Origin: JASJBU01 sp963797085
GTDB taxonomy: Bacteria > Pseudomonadota > Gammaproteobacteria > Chromatiales > Chromatiaceae
DNA: 64,000 nucleotides
Direction: 5' to 3'
Assembly: GCA_963797085.1 (NCBI GenBank)
Contig: CAWCOA010000021.1
Location: 15,947-79,946 of the forward strand
Shown one piece after another: positions 36,406 through 46,230 of this stretch. The position numbers and the translations under genes were made by a program. The notes below the pieces were generated by a model. It made no database searches. It had not been told where the DNA came from and saw only the letters and a list, made by a program, of their open reading frames with translations. Positions within the stretch are counted from its first letter, which is position 1. Every line of letters begins with the position of its first letter.

Positions 36406-38697
36406 TCAGAAACCAGCCCCGATATTGAATTGAAAAATCTCAGTCTCATCCCCTTCTTTCTCCTTCACTGGATAACCTATGCTGAAGGAAAGGGGACCTA
36501 CCGGCGACATCCAGGATAACATTGCGCCCACAGATGCCCGAAACTCATCGCTGTCAATATCAGCACCGCCGCTTAAATCGAACACATTACCTGCATCGAG
36601 AAACAGGCCAAAACGCATCGAATCTCTAAAGGTATCTCCCGGCGGGGGAAACAACAGCTCAATTTGACCAACAATTTTCGCATTTGCTCCCAAGGCATCA
36701 TCAAATTCATCCTGCGGACCCAGAGAGTTGCTCTTGAAGCCACGCACCGAACCGATGCCGCCCGCGTAGAAATTCCGGAAAAAGGGCAGGTCATCATCTT
36801 CACCGTATCCTTCACCATAACCCAGCAGTCCATTCAGCTTCAGGGTGAAGGATCTGGCCATTGGAAAGTAGCGCGTGTGACGATAGTTTGTCCGATAATA
36901 CTGAAGATCACTGCCGGGCAGGTTTGTCTCTACGCTGAACGACTGGCTGCCGCCACGATTAGGAAAGATTGCCCGGTCGCGAGTATCACGGGTCCAACTG
37001 GCGACAAACTCGAAATCACCAAAATCCTCACCATTCTCGTCAATGAAATCCTGCACAACCTGTGAAGGAGTGGAGCCGAGAAAGAACTTCGTCTGCTCAT
37101 AGGCCAGACTGAACTTGAAGCGATCGAACTCGGTGACCGGAATACCAAAATTCATCCCCAGTCGACTCACATCCGTACTGTAGCTGGAGATATTCAGTTC
37201 AGCAAAATCGGTTTCCCGGTAGCTGATGTCGAAGCCTCTGCTGATCCCGTCTATCGTATAATAAGGGTTGGTGTAAGCCAGGATGAACCGCCGGGTAGCC
37301 GCGCTGGTGTCGAAACTGGCGGAAACCCGCTTCCCCGTACCCAGAAAATTGTTTTGGGTGATGCTCGCATTGAAGACGAAGTTCTGGGTCTGGGAATAGC
37401 CAATACCGGCACTCAGGCTTCCCGAAGCCCGCTCCTCCACATCCACATTCACATCCACCTGGTCCGTGCTGCCAGGCACTGCCGGGGTCTCGATATTGAC
37501 ATCGCCAAAATAACCGAGACGCTGCAGACGTTCCCTCGATAGCCGCACCTTTTCTCCGGAAAACCAGGCCGACTCCATCTGCCGCAACTCCCGCCGCACC
37601 ACTACATCCCGGGTATTGGTATTGCCGCTGATATTGATGCGGCGCACATACACGCGCTTACCCGGGTCGACGAAGAAGGTGATGGCTACCTGCTTGTTGT
37701 CACGGTCGATATCCGGAATGCTGTTGATATTGGCGAAGGCGTACCCGGCGTCCGAGTACTTGCTGGTAAGCCGTTCAGCACTGGCCGTCACCTGCTTGCG
37801 GGAAAAGACCTCGCCGCGCCGCAGGTGAATAAGCGGAAAGAGCTCCTGTTGCGGCAGTTCCATATCACCCGCGAGTTTGATATCACTCAGGGTGAAGACG
37901 TCGCCCTCGGAAACTACTACAGTGATATAGATATCCTTTTTATCCGGGGTAATCGAAACCTGTGTGGAACCGATCTTGAAATCCACATAGCCCCGGTTGA
38001 GGTAATAGGAGCGCAGCTTTTCCAGATCCCCGGAAAGCGCCTGTTTGGAATATTTATCCCTGCTGGAGAAGAATTCGTACCAGGATGGAATCCCGAGTTG
38101 GAATTCATCGAGCAGCTCGTCATCATCAAAGGCCTGATTGCCAATGATATTGACGCGCTTGATACGGGCTGTCAGACCCTCCGAGATCTCGATATCCAAT
38201 TCCACACGATTCCGCTCCAGGGGCGAGACTGTGGAGACGATCTTGACCCCGTACTTGCCACGGGCGAAATATTGCCGATTCAACTCCTGTTCAACCTGTT
38301 CCAGGATAGCCCGTTTGAATACTCGGCCCTCCGCCAGACCGATATCCTTCAGCCCCATCAATAGCTGATCGGTATCCAAGTCCTTGTTTCCACTGATATT
38401 TATTTTTGAAATTGCCGGGCGCTCCTGAACGAACACCACCAGTACATCCTGATCTTTTTCAAGCCTGACATCCTTGAAAAAACCGGTTTTGAACAAGGTA
38501 CGGATGATTCCCGCTGAATTGTCGCTACTGACCTCGTCACCCACCTTGACCGGCAGGTAGTTAAAAACTGTACCGGCTGAGATGCGCTGCAAACCCTCGA
38601 TTCGAATATCCTCCACCACAAAAGCCGCAGCCTGTCGGGAGAACATCAGCATCAGTAATAGAATGAGCGTCGGAATATATCGACTAGAAAGGCCCAT
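36406..38697 (-). CDS. bamA: Outer membrane protein assembly factor BamA
   Basis: 763 residues. A signal peptide (start LILLLMLMFSRQAAAF) is followed by five POTRA domains to about residue 425 (FVVEDIRIEGLQRISAGTVF for the first), then a 16-strand barrel with the conserved VRGF loop motif (GSVRGFKSNSLGP) and the C-terminal Phe of barrel insertion signals (FQFNIGAGF). It inserts beta-barrel proteins into the outer membrane. First gene of the block that continues through skp and lpxD to dnaE. Confidence 0.98.
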   Translation of the reverse strand: MGLSSRYIPTLILLLMLMFSRQAAAFVVEDIRIEGLQRISAGTVFNYLPVKVGDEVSSDNSAGIIRTLFKTGFFKDVRLEKDQDVLVVFVQERPAISKINISGNKDLDTDQLLMGLKDIGLAEGRVFKRAILEQVEQELNRQYFARGKYGVKIVSTVSPLERNRVELDIEISEGLTARIKRVNIIGNQAFDDDELLDEFQLGIPSWYEFFSSRDKYSKQALSGDLEKLRSYYLNRGYVDFKIGSTQVSITPDKKDIYITVVVSEGDVFTLSDIKLAGDMELPQQELFPLIHLRRGEVFSRKQVTASAERLTSKYSDAGYAFANINSIPDIDRDNKQVAITFFVDPGKRVYVRRINISGNTNTRDVVVRRELRQMESAWFSGEKVRLSRERLQRLGYFGDVNIETPAVPGSTDQVDVNVDVEERASGSLSAGIGYSQTQNFVFNASITQNNFLGTGKRVSASFDTSAATRRFILAYTNPYYTIDGISRGFDISYRETDFAELNISSYSTDVSRLGMNFGIPVTEFDRFKFSLAYEQTKFFLGSTPSQVVQDFIDENGEDFGDFEFVASWTRDTRDRAIFPNRGGSQSFSVETNLPGSDLQYYRTNYRHTRYFPMARSFTLKLNGLLGYGEGYGEDDDLPFFRNFYAGGIGSVRGFKSNSLGPQDEFDDALGANAKIVGQIELLFPPPGDTFRDSMRFGLFLDAGNVFDLSGGADIDSDEFRASVGAMLSWMSPVGPLSFSIGYPVKEKEGDETEIFQFNIGAGF

Positions 38698-38946
38698 TTT
38701 TATTATAACTTCTTGTATGACATGAATAATTTAATGAATCCAGCCGACTGGCAGCCAACCTGCTGAGAGTAATTCGATGGGCAAGTATAAGTGATCTTAA
38801 GGCTCTAGGGTACTTATGAGGGAGAACTCTTTGGATTAAATTAAGGATGATGTGGTGTATTTTTTTGCAGCGCCGATGGGTGGTTTCACATAACTTTCTG
38901 CAGCAGATGAATATTGTTGGCATCACCCAGATAAAAGTTCAGCATC

Positions 38947-41900
38947 TCATGACTTTGCCTGAGTCCTCGCAACCAGGCTGCCAACAGATTCACCCTCCTG
39001 CAGGCAGGACCATCTGAGCTGAATGCATAACTCGGGAACCATACCAAAGTCAGCCGCTTGCAGCGATTGCTCGATGCGCTGAAAAATACCACTCAGTACA
39101 GACGCCTCTGAAACCGGCAGCATGAGCAGAAACATGCCGGAGTTCCAGCGCGCCACGAGATCCACCTTGCGCAAGGCATTTTTTATTCCCAGGGCGGTCT
39201 GGCGCAACATCCAACGCTGCGCCTGACGACCGTAGTCGACTCCGATCTCTTCCTTACCCAGGATGGAAAACAATACCAGCGTGACCGGCTCATCATAGCG
39301 GCCTGCCCTATCCGTGGCATAGGCCAGCATTTCATTCATGAAAGAAGCCCGTAAGAGCCCGGTCATCTCGTCCCGGTAGAGCTCATCATGGGCGCCTTCA
39401 TTCAACAATAACCGGTCGATGATGACCGATAGGTTCTCAAAAACCCGGGAGGTTATCCTGGGGAACACTCTGGCTATCCCGTGCAGGCTCCGCCAGCGCA
39501 GCATCAGTACCCGCACCGGGCCATTCACCGCCACCACATCGGCAAGCCCTTCGCTGTCGGATACCAGTGATGTCACACCGAACACATCACCCACCTGATG
39601 AGTGCCGCTTTGATAAGTCGAACCGTCGGAACGGGTGCGCCAGACTTCCGCCGAACCTTCCAGCAGGACCAGCATGGAATCTGATTTCCTTCCTTGGAGC
39701 AGGATCGCTTCATCCTGCCGAAACTCACCGACCTGACTCAACACCACCAGCTTTCTCACCTGCCAGGAACGCATGCCCGCAAAAAGTGAGCAGTTCTTAA
39801 CCACATCTTTGCGCAGCCTGAGTGAAAGCAGATCCCACACGGTAAACAGTCGGGTTTGCCGCAGCAACAGAGTGGTCACTACAAAGGTACCGAACAAAGC
39901 CAACAGCATGACCAAAGCGCTCAACATGCCAAAACGGGCCACCGGAGGAAAATTAGACAGCATCAGGGTGGCAAAACCCATTGCCAGGGCTATTGCCGTG
40001 GCAATGATGGGAATCGACTCCTCACGCACCACCCGCGCCAAGGCCTCGTTCTCCGAACCCGAGCTGCGGGCCAGGCGCTGATAGCGCACCATAAAATGCA
40101 TCGTGTGATCCACACAGATACCTAGAGCGATGGCGCCCACCATCGCGGTCCCGGTATCCAGAGCAAAACCGAAATAGCCCATCACACCGAACAACACGAC
40201 AATCGGGAACAAGTTTGCAATCACCGCTATCAGCCCGGCCTTGAAATTCATAAATAAGGCAGCCACCAGCAACAGGATGACCAGCAGCATCAGCAACAGG
40301 GAGCGAGCCTGTCCTGCCGCCATATAATCCACTGCCTGACTGTTCAGGTAGCTGCCACCTGTGACCATCACCGTGAGTTCGGGATCCAACCACTGTTCGG
40401 CATATTTTTCGATCTCAGCTACTGCCTGGTTGAGCTGGCTGGAAGAGCTGATATTGTGCCTGGCGATAATCCGTGCCTCACTGTAATCGGCTGAGACGAA
40501 CGCCTTGGTCGTGTTGTGATCGAGCAGCGACATATATTCCCTCACTACCTCGTTGCGATCGGGCAGGTAGATCACCCCCGGCCGCTGCCCATCCAGACCG
40601 CTATGCACCACGCCGATGAAATCAGCAAAGGAAAAACTCTTGTCAAACCACCCGGTCTCCTCGACATACTCCTGCAGGGAACGCAACTCATCCAGGTAGG
40701 GCACCTGCAAAAAGGTCTCTTCAGCTCCGCTCACTACGATCGATATTGCCTGCATGCCGGACAGATTGCTGTGTAGCAGTTCGGCCTGCCTCGGCAATGC
40801 TGCCGAGGGCTCAAAGTAGTCCATCACGTTATTATTGACTTGGATCTTGGTCGACCAGTAAAAGCAGGCGGCCATCAATAGAATGACCCACACAGCTATC
40901 CAGTGCCTGAGTCGAAAAACAGTGGCATATACCTCTGTTGTGAAAGCCTGGAAGATCTGTGTCTCCCGCTTCGGTTTTACGGTATAACTTTTTTGCATCA
41001 ACTGCAGACAGACCGGCACCATGGTGACGGTAATCAGGAAGTTCAGCAGCAAGCCTATTGCTGTCAATACACCAAACTGCTGCAACAGATCGATAGGACT
41101 GAGGGCGATGGAGAGAAAGCCGAGGGATGTGGTCAAGAAGGTCAGTGTCACGGCCATCTTCATGTTATCCGCCATATAGTCGATGGCAGAGAGTCCCCGC
41201 TTACCTTTATCAATGCCTGCCTGGTACTCAGACAACAGATGAATATCTTCAGTGGAACCCACAATGATCAGTAGCGCCGGCACGATTGAAGTCATTACAT
41301 TCACTGGAATATTCAGCGCCGCCATCAGGCCCAGAATCCATATCACACTCAATCCCGCTGTCAACAGCGGTATCAGAGCGGCATTCAAGCGTTTCAATGT
41401 CAAACCCAGGGTCACGATCAGCACCAGAATCGCCAAGGGCAGGATAACCTGCTGATCGGCCCGCAACTGTTGTGAAATGCCGGACCTGACTGAAGGGTCG
41501 CCGAGATGGAAGACCCTGCGTAAGCGGTTCTCTAGCGGCTCAATGGCTCGATCGATGGCTGCCGCCACCTTTTCGTCAAATCCTCTGCTATAGTCCTCTG
41601 CGGCAAAATAGATGTTGATCGCCATCACCGTTCCATCGTTCGACAACAGATTCCCTTCCACCAGGGGATTGAGCAAAGCGGCCCTGACAAGCCTGTCTGC
41701 GGCCTCCTGGTCTGTGGGGAATTTATTCAGATAGGGATCAGTAAAAACAAATCCATCCACCGTGCGTAGATATCTCACTGAGAACAGGCTCGTTGTCCGT
41801 TCCACCTGCTCGAGCTGCTCGATTTGCCGGACCGCCTGCTGGATGGCAGTGAGATTCTCCGGTTCAAAAAGGTGAGGATCTTCCAGATAGACGACCGTGA

Positions 41901-42093
41901 CATTCTCGCTGCCAAAGGTCTCTATCGTCCTGTCGTACTTCTCCATCTGCTGCTCGTCATTGACCATCATCCCTTCTGCGGAGATCTCTATCCGCAGGTA
42001 TGGTAATTGGGTGAGCGCAGCCAGGGTAATAAACCCGGTAAGAATCAAGACCAGCCTGGGGTGTACTGCAGCAAAGCTGATGATGTTTTTCAT
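38947..42093 (-). CDS. MMPL/RND transporter fused to a cNMP-binding domain and a degenerate GGDEF domain
   Basis: 1048 residues. Residues 1-760 form an RND exporter of the MMPL/HpnN type in two halves, each with a large periplasmic loop and a cluster of membrane helices (VILPLAILVLIVTLGLTL; LLLMLLVILLLVAALFMNF). Residues about 762-895 match a cyclic-nucleotide/Crp-like domain (NCSLFAGMRSWQVRKLV, then AILLQGRKSDSMLVLLEGSA, then GDVFGVTSLV). Residues about 906-1048 resemble GGDEF (RDEMTGLLRASFMNEMLAYA) but the signature site reads WNSGMF, so cyclase activity is not expected. A single chain coupling export to second-messenger sensing is unusual. Substrate unknown; hopanoid or lipid is one guess from the HpnN family. 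Confidence 0.85.
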   Translation of the reverse strand: MKNIISFAAVHPRLVLILTGFITLAALTQLPYLRIEISAEGMMVNDEQQMEKYDRTIETFGSENVTVVYLEDPHLFEPENLTAIQQAVRQIEQLEQVERTTSLFSVRYLRTVDGFVFTDPYLNKFPTDQEAADRLVRAALLNPLVEGNLLSNDGTVMAINIYFAAEDYSRGFDEKVAAAIDRAIEPLENRLRRVFHLGDPSVRSGISQQLRADQQVILPLAILVLIVTLGLTLKRLNAALIPLLTAGLSVIWILGLMAALNIPVNVMTSIVPALLIIVGSTEDIHLLSEYQAGIDKGKRGLSAIDYMADNMKMAVTLTFLTTSLGFLSIALSPIDLLQQFGVLTAIGLLLNFLITVTMVPVCLQLMQKSYTVKPKRETQIFQAFTTEVYATVFRLRHWIAVWVILLMAACFYWSTKIQVNNNVMDYFEPSAALPRQAELLHSNLSGMQAISIVVSGAEETFLQVPYLDELRSLQEYVEETGWFDKSFSFADFIGVVHSGLDGQRPGVIYLPDRNEVVREYMSLLDHNTTKAFVSADYSEARIIARHNISSSSQLNQAVAEIEKYAEQWLDPELTVMVTGGSYLNSQAVDYMAAGQARSLLLMLLVILLLVAALFMNFKAGLIAVIANLFPIVVLFGVMGYFGFALDTGTAMVGAIALGICVDHTMHFMVRYQRLARSSGSENEALARVVREESIPIIATAIALAMGFATLMLSNFPPVARFGMLSALVMLLALFGTFVVTTLLLRQTRLFTVWDLLSLRLRKDVVKNCSLFAGMRSWQVRKLVVLSQVGEFRQDEAILLQGRKSDSMLVLLEGSAEVWRTRSDGSTYQSGTHQVGDVFGVTSLVSDSEGLADVVAVNGPVRVLMLRWRSLHGIARVFPRITSRVFENLSVIIDRLLLNEGAHDELYRDEMTGLLRASFMNEMLAYATDRAGRYDEPVTLVLFSILGKEEIGVDYGRQAQRWMLRQTALGIKNALRKVDLVARWNSGMFLLMLPVSEASVLSGIFQRIEQSLQAADFGMVPELCIQLRWSCLQEGESVGSLVARTQAKS

Positions 42094-42405
42094 CTGTACA
42101 CTCCATTGCCTTAACTTGTGATGTTGAGATCAAATACCTCAATACTTACAGGTTAAGGCTTATAGGATTCCCTGTTTAATCAAAAAACCACACTAATTTT
42201 GCGACATATTTACCTAGCAGTGGGTTGTGATTTACTATCCATTGCGACGCTTGAAAGATGAAAGACTTCTTATTTGAGCATGGATACCACAATCCGTTTG
42301 ATATCAATTCAAGCATAGTCCATTTCAGGATCAATCCTGCCCTGAATCATTTATCATTGTACCCGCTTGATTATCAATTCCAGGACAACCGCAGCTAACT
42401 AAACC
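42094..42405. other. Divergent intergenic region
   Basis: No gene or strong palindrome seen. It should hold the promoters of the MMPL fusion gene (minus) and the secreted protein at 42406 (plus). Confidence 0.6.
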
Positions 42406-43110
42406 ATGTTGCTTACCGCCCCAAGAATCCGCCAGCCGCTTTGTCTGTTGCTGATGCTGTGCTCATTTCATGGTTTGTCTAATGCAGGAAGTTCAGCGGC
42501 TTCCAGTCTCATGAGTCAGGCAATGCTTTCCATGATGGACGCCATGGGCAACCTGGCCCAGGGCTATAACCGCAACCAGGGCTGGTCATCAGGCAATTAT
42601 TCACAGCCCTTCAACAGCTGGCAGGGGATGAATGCTGCACCCTGGAGTATGTACGCACTGCCCGGTGGCGGAATTCCCGGTCAGCAGCAATTCCAGGGCA
42701 TGGTCAATCAGGCCCCGGCAATGGCGTTGCAAAGCCAGCAGGGCATCACCAGTAACCTTCATCCACAGATGTTCGAGCCGCAGCAATCTCCACTGGATGG
42801 CATCTGGCAGGGTCAGGGGGGGGAACTGGTGTTGGTGATGTATGGAAATTTTCGCATCTATGCCAATGCGGATACCTACCGCGACGGGCGTTACGAGGTC
42901 AAAAACGACCGGTTGATCATGTCTGACCCCGAAACAGGAGCGGAGCGAGCCTATGAATTCGCGCTCAGCGAAGGCCGCATGGTTCTCAGGGGCGTAGATG
43001 GCCAGTTGCTGCTGTTCCGGCAACTGCCCATACCCATTCCGCCCTACGCCATTTTTTCCGGGCAGACCGTTGCATCACCCAAGCAACAGGCTGCCACCGA
43101 TGAAGATTAG
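42406..43110 (+). CDS. Secreted protein of unknown function
   Basis: 234 residues. A signal peptide (PLCLLLMLCSFHGLSNA) is followed by a low-complexity Gln/Met/Asn-rich region (residues about 30-120, e.g. SMMDAMGNLAQGYNRNQGWS) and a compact C-terminal domain (LDGIWQGQGGELVLVMYGNF) that looks like an eight-stranded lipocalin-like or small beta-barrel fold. No family recognised. The last 36 bp overlap the TauE gene on the other strand. Confidence 0.75.
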   Translation: MLLTAPRIRQPLCLLLMLCSFHGLSNAGSSAASSLMSQAMLSMMDAMGNLAQGYNRNQGWSSGNYSQPFNSWQGMNAAPWSMYALPGGGIPGQQQFQGMVNQAPAMALQSQQGITSNLHPQMFEPQQSPLDGIWQGQGGELVLVMYGNFRIYANADTYRDGRYEVKNDRLIMSDPETGAERAYEFALSEGRMVLRGVDGQLLLFRQLPIPIPPYAIFSGQTVASPKQQAATDED

Positions 43111-43890
43111 AAAAACGGCAAATATCCGCTTCAGATGATCGCCCTGCAGGCGGTGGGCGATAGAGGCCCCGAGTGGCGCAAACAATGTGCTGGTGATAAC
43201 AATAACCAGCACCACAGGCCAGTAGACATAACCACTGCTGAGAGCAGGTAAATCTTTCAGCCCCCAACCCATGAAGATAAAGCTCAGGCTGCCGGATATC
43301 GCAATTGGCAGGCCACAGGCGCTGGAAGTAGCCACGGCCTTGCGCATCTCCACTCCAGAAACATGCAGAAAAGGTACCGTCATACTCCCTCCGCCTATGC
43401 CCACCAAGGCGGAGACCAGGCCGATCAAGCCTCCCGCCAGTGAGGTCAAGTAAGGACCTGGTGCAACACCCTGAGCCTTAGCTTTGATTCGGAAGTAGAG
43501 ATGTAATCCAACCAGGATGGCAAATACCCCAAAAACCCGCTGCAGGATATCCCCCGCCAGGATCCCGGCCAGCATCCCGCCCAGCCAGGCGCCGAGCAAA
43601 ATCCCCGGGGTCAGCAAGGCAACCTTCCGCCACAACACCGCGCCGCGCTTGTGATGGGCGATGATGGACGAAATGGAGGTCACTACAATCGTCGCCAGTG
43701 AGGAGCCCACAGCGATATGGGTACTGTGAGACTGACTGACACCGATAACCGGCAGGCCCCAGATAAGAGCAGGGACGATGATCAATCCCCCTCCCACCCC
43801 AAACAGGCCGGCAATGATGCCAACCATTCCCCCCAGCAACAGGAACATGAGAAAGGGGTAAAGCCCAAAGCTGGAGAGGAGAGTTTCCAT
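43075..43890 (-). CDS. Sulfite exporter TauE/SafE family protein
   Basis: 271 residues with about eight membrane helices. The characteristic first repeat FLLLGGMVGIIAGLFGVGGGLIIVPAL and the second GLIGLVSALVGIGGGSMTVPFL are the paired glycine-rich repeats of the family, which exports sulfite, sulfonate or related anions. The substrate here is not determined. No direct sulfur gene beside it. Divergent from the NDUFA9-like gene. Confidence 0.92.
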   Translation of the reverse strand: METLLSSFGLYPFLMFLLLGGMVGIIAGLFGVGGGLIIVPALIWGLPVIGVSQSHSTHIAVGSSLATIVVTSISSIIAHHKRGAVLWRKVALLTPGILLGAWLGGMLAGILAGDILQRVFGVFAILVGLHLYFRIKAKAQGVAPGPYLTSLAGGLIGLVSALVGIGGGSMTVPFLHVSGVEMRKAVATSSACGLPIAISGSLSFIFMGWGLKDLPALSSGYVYWPVVLVIVITSTLFAPLGASIAHRLQGDHLKRIFAVFLIFIGGSLLLG

Positions 43891-43997
43891 CGGAATTATA
43901 TTACTGTTATTGAATCACCAGTAAAAATCGGTTGTTTCTCGACGCTATCCTGTTCAGAATCCAACATCGTCAAGTAGTTGCAACGAGGATAGTTAGC

Positions 43998-44950
43998 ATG
44001 ACAACAAACAGGGTCTGTATTCTGGGTGGCAGCGGCTTTGTCGGAAGCCATCTGGCAGCTCACCTCAGCAGCCAGGGCATCGCCTGTCGCATCATTACAC
44101 GTCATCCTCATCGCTACCGCCATCTGGCAGTCAATCAGGGGCTTGAACTGGTCAGCGCCAACCTGTTTGATGTCAAATCGCTGGCCCAGCAGTTCTCCGG
44201 TTGCGATGCCGTGATCAACTTGATCGGCATTCTCAATGAAAGCGGCAAAGAGCAGTCCTTCCGCCGTTTCCATGTCGAACTGGTGGATCTGATTGTCGAT
44301 GCATGCAATCAGGCAAGGATACCCAGACTGCTGCACATGAGCGCCCTGCATGCCGATGAAGCGAGAGGGTCCAGCGAATACCTGAGAAGTAAAGGAGAAG
44401 GGGAAAACAGGGCCCACACGCATGGCGGAGCCTCGATCAAGGTCACCAGCTTCAGGCCTTCCGTGATTTTCGGCCCTGGAGACAGCTTTTTCAACCGCTT
44501 TGCTGGACTCTTGAAGATCTCCCCTCTGGCCTTACCTCTGGCCTGCCCGAATGCGCGTTTTGCTCCTGTGTATGTGGGCGATGTTGCGCAGGCCTTCGTG
44601 CACTCACTCGGTGACAGGAAAACCTTCGACAAGCATTACGATCTCTGTGGCCCGGACGTATTCAACCTGAAGCAACTGGTCGAATACACGGCACGCACTC
44701 TTGGTCTGCGGCGTCTGGTTATCGGACTGGGCGACCTGCCTTCCCGACTACAGGCACAGGTGCTGGGTTATCTGCCGGCAAACCTTTCTCCATGGATAAC
44801 TATCTGTCGCTGCAGACAGACAGCATCTGTGAAAGCAACGGCTTTGAAGCACTCGGCATCGATCCAAAAAGCATTGCCGGCATTGTTCCCCAATACCTGG
44901 TCAATGAAAGCTATCGCGGTCGTTTCGATCGCTACCGGAAATTGGTGTAA
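43998..44950 (+). pseudogene. NDUFA9-like NAD(P)-binding protein, frameshifted
   Basis: An atypical short-chain dehydrogenase/epimerase. The N-terminal dinucleotide motif RVCILGGSGFVGSHLA is followed by NLIGILNESGKEQSFRRFHVE and SFRPSVIFGPGDSFFNRFA. The frame is intact to LGYLPA (about 44777), where one G seems missing. The correct tail continues in the next frame as KPFSMDNYLSLQTD and LGIDPKSIAGIVPQYLV, ending at 44950. The longer frame to 45047 has unrelated sequence. ATG 43998 follows GAGG. Confidence 0.85.
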
Positions 44951-45066
44951 CGAACTTCAACTCAAAGCACCGTACGCGTATTGCGCATCAATGGGCTTGC
45001 ACTACGCTAAGCAAAAAGCCGTGGGTAATTTGATGGAGCGTGACTAGAGGTATCAGACAAACCGAG

Positions 45067-45100
45067 AATATATCGATATATTATTATTTTATGATATACT
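45067..45100 (+). promoter_or_regulatory. AT-rich palindrome and promoter before the thioredoxin pair
   Basis: AATATATCGATATATT (45067-45082) is a perfect 16-nt palindrome. TATACT (45095-45100) is a good -10 box 32 bp before the ATG, placing the palindrome at the -35 position, as for an operator or activator site. Confidence 0.5.
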
Positions 45101-45131
45101 GCCTCCTGTAGTAGTAAATGGTAGTAGTGCG

Positions 45132-45602
45132 ATGAATAAGAAGTTTTTGATTCTCGCTGCCTTGTTTCTCCTTGCTACATCCTCCCTGGTCTCAGGAGAG
45201 ATGCTGAAATGCACGGCAAAAGATTGGGCGATGACATCCAAAACAGCCCAAGATGCCAAGTCCCCCATCCTGATCCTTTTCACTGCCCACGAGTGCGCCT
45301 ATTGCGAAAGGCTCAAGCAGGAGGTCTTGAAACCTATGTTTCAAGAGGATCCGCAGAACCAACTTGCGGTAGTCCGGGAGATCGATATCAATACCGGGGG
45401 CAAAATGACTGATTTCAACGGTGAGCGGATCCGCAGCCGCCAGTTCAAGGATCGTTACCAGATCTTCGCCACGCCGACCCTGTTGATTCTGGATATGCAT
45501 GGAAATCAATTGGCCAATCCAATCGTCGGTTATAACTCCAAGGAACAGTATCAGGCGCTGTTGAAGTCCCGTCTCGATGAGACCCGTATGGCGAGCCAAT
45601 GA
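45132..45602 (+). CDS. Secreted thioredoxin-fold protein (SoxW-like)
   Basis: 156 residues. A signal peptide (FLILAALFLLATSSLVSGE) is followed by a thioredoxin fold with the redox motif ECAYCERLK and cis-Pro in FATPTLLIL. Its order and motifs match periplasmic SoxW-type or disulfide-reductase proteins that keep cysteines of periplasmic enzymes reduced. A second related gene follows 122 bp downstream. Confidence 0.85.
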   Translation: MNKKFLILAALFLLATSSLVSGEMLKCTAKDWAMTSKTAQDAKSPILILFTAHECAYCERLKQEVLKPMFQEDPQNQLAVVREIDINTGGKMTDFNGERIRSRQFKDRYQIFATPTLLILDMHGNQLANPIVGYNSKEQYQALLKSRLDETRMASQ

Positions 45603-45607
45603 TTGCG

Positions 45608-45627
45608 GCGGGCGATGAGTCGCCCGC
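45608..45627 (+). terminator. 8-bp hairpin after the first thioredoxin gene
   Basis: GCGGGCGA and TCGCCCGC enclose TGAG directly after the stop. No U-tract, so it may attenuate or process the transcript between the two thioredoxin genes. Confidence 0.5.
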
Positions 45628-45724
45628 AGCGATCGATCGACTCTATAACTTCCGGTGAAAAATGAATTGAGGAGAGATTATCCCTATACTCCTTTGAATC
45701 ACTCACCACCAGGAAATCCACTCA

Positions 45725-46216
45725 GTGCGTAGAATCATTCTTGGCTTACTGGTCAGCGCTCTGCTTTTTACCCAAGTCAACCTGAGTGGGGCTCAGCAGC
45801 ACAGCGGCATCCCTGTGACATCCAACCTGAAACAGGACGCCAAGCTCGCAAATCAGACCAGAAAACCCATTCTATTGATGATATCCCAGGATCACTGCCC
45901 CCACTGTAACCTGATGAAACGGGAAGTACTGGCACCCATGGCACTGAGCGGGGATTATAAAAACACTATTCTGATGCGGGAGATTCTGATCGATATGGGT
46001 CTGCCGATCACCAACTTTCAGGGCCAACTGCAGGACGCTGCAGAATTCTCCCACGGTTACGGAGTTCATCTCACACCAACACTGCTGTTCCTCGATCCTC
46101 AGGGGAATGAGTTGACGCAACGCATCGTCGGCATCAACACGGTTGAGCTGTTCAGCTTCTATCTGGATGCGGCAATTGAAGAAGCCACTGAAAAGATGCA
46201 GTCAGCAACAGACTAA
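45725..46216 (+). CDS. Second secreted thioredoxin-fold protein (SoxW-like)
   Basis: 163 residues from a GTG. Signal peptide (ILGLLVSALLFTQVNLSGA), then the redox motif DHCPHCNLMK and cis-Pro in LTPTLLFLD. Same layout as the gene before it but with CPHC in place of CAYC, so the two may have different redox potential. Probably a tandem duplication that has diverged. Confidence 0.83.
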   Translation: MRRIILGLLVSALLFTQVNLSGAQQHSGIPVTSNLKQDAKLANQTRKPILLMISQDHCPHCNLMKREVLAPMALSGDYKNTILMREILIDMGLPITNFQGQLQDAAEFSHGYGVHLTPTLLFLDPQGNELTQRIVGINTVELFSFYLDAAIEEATEKMQSATD

Positions 46217-46230
46217 CGGCTGCATAAGCC

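Noticed and set aside
45048..45066. attC at the end of the NDUFA9-like gene
   Set aside because: No paired core sites or extended palindrome other than the AT-rich operator-like one.
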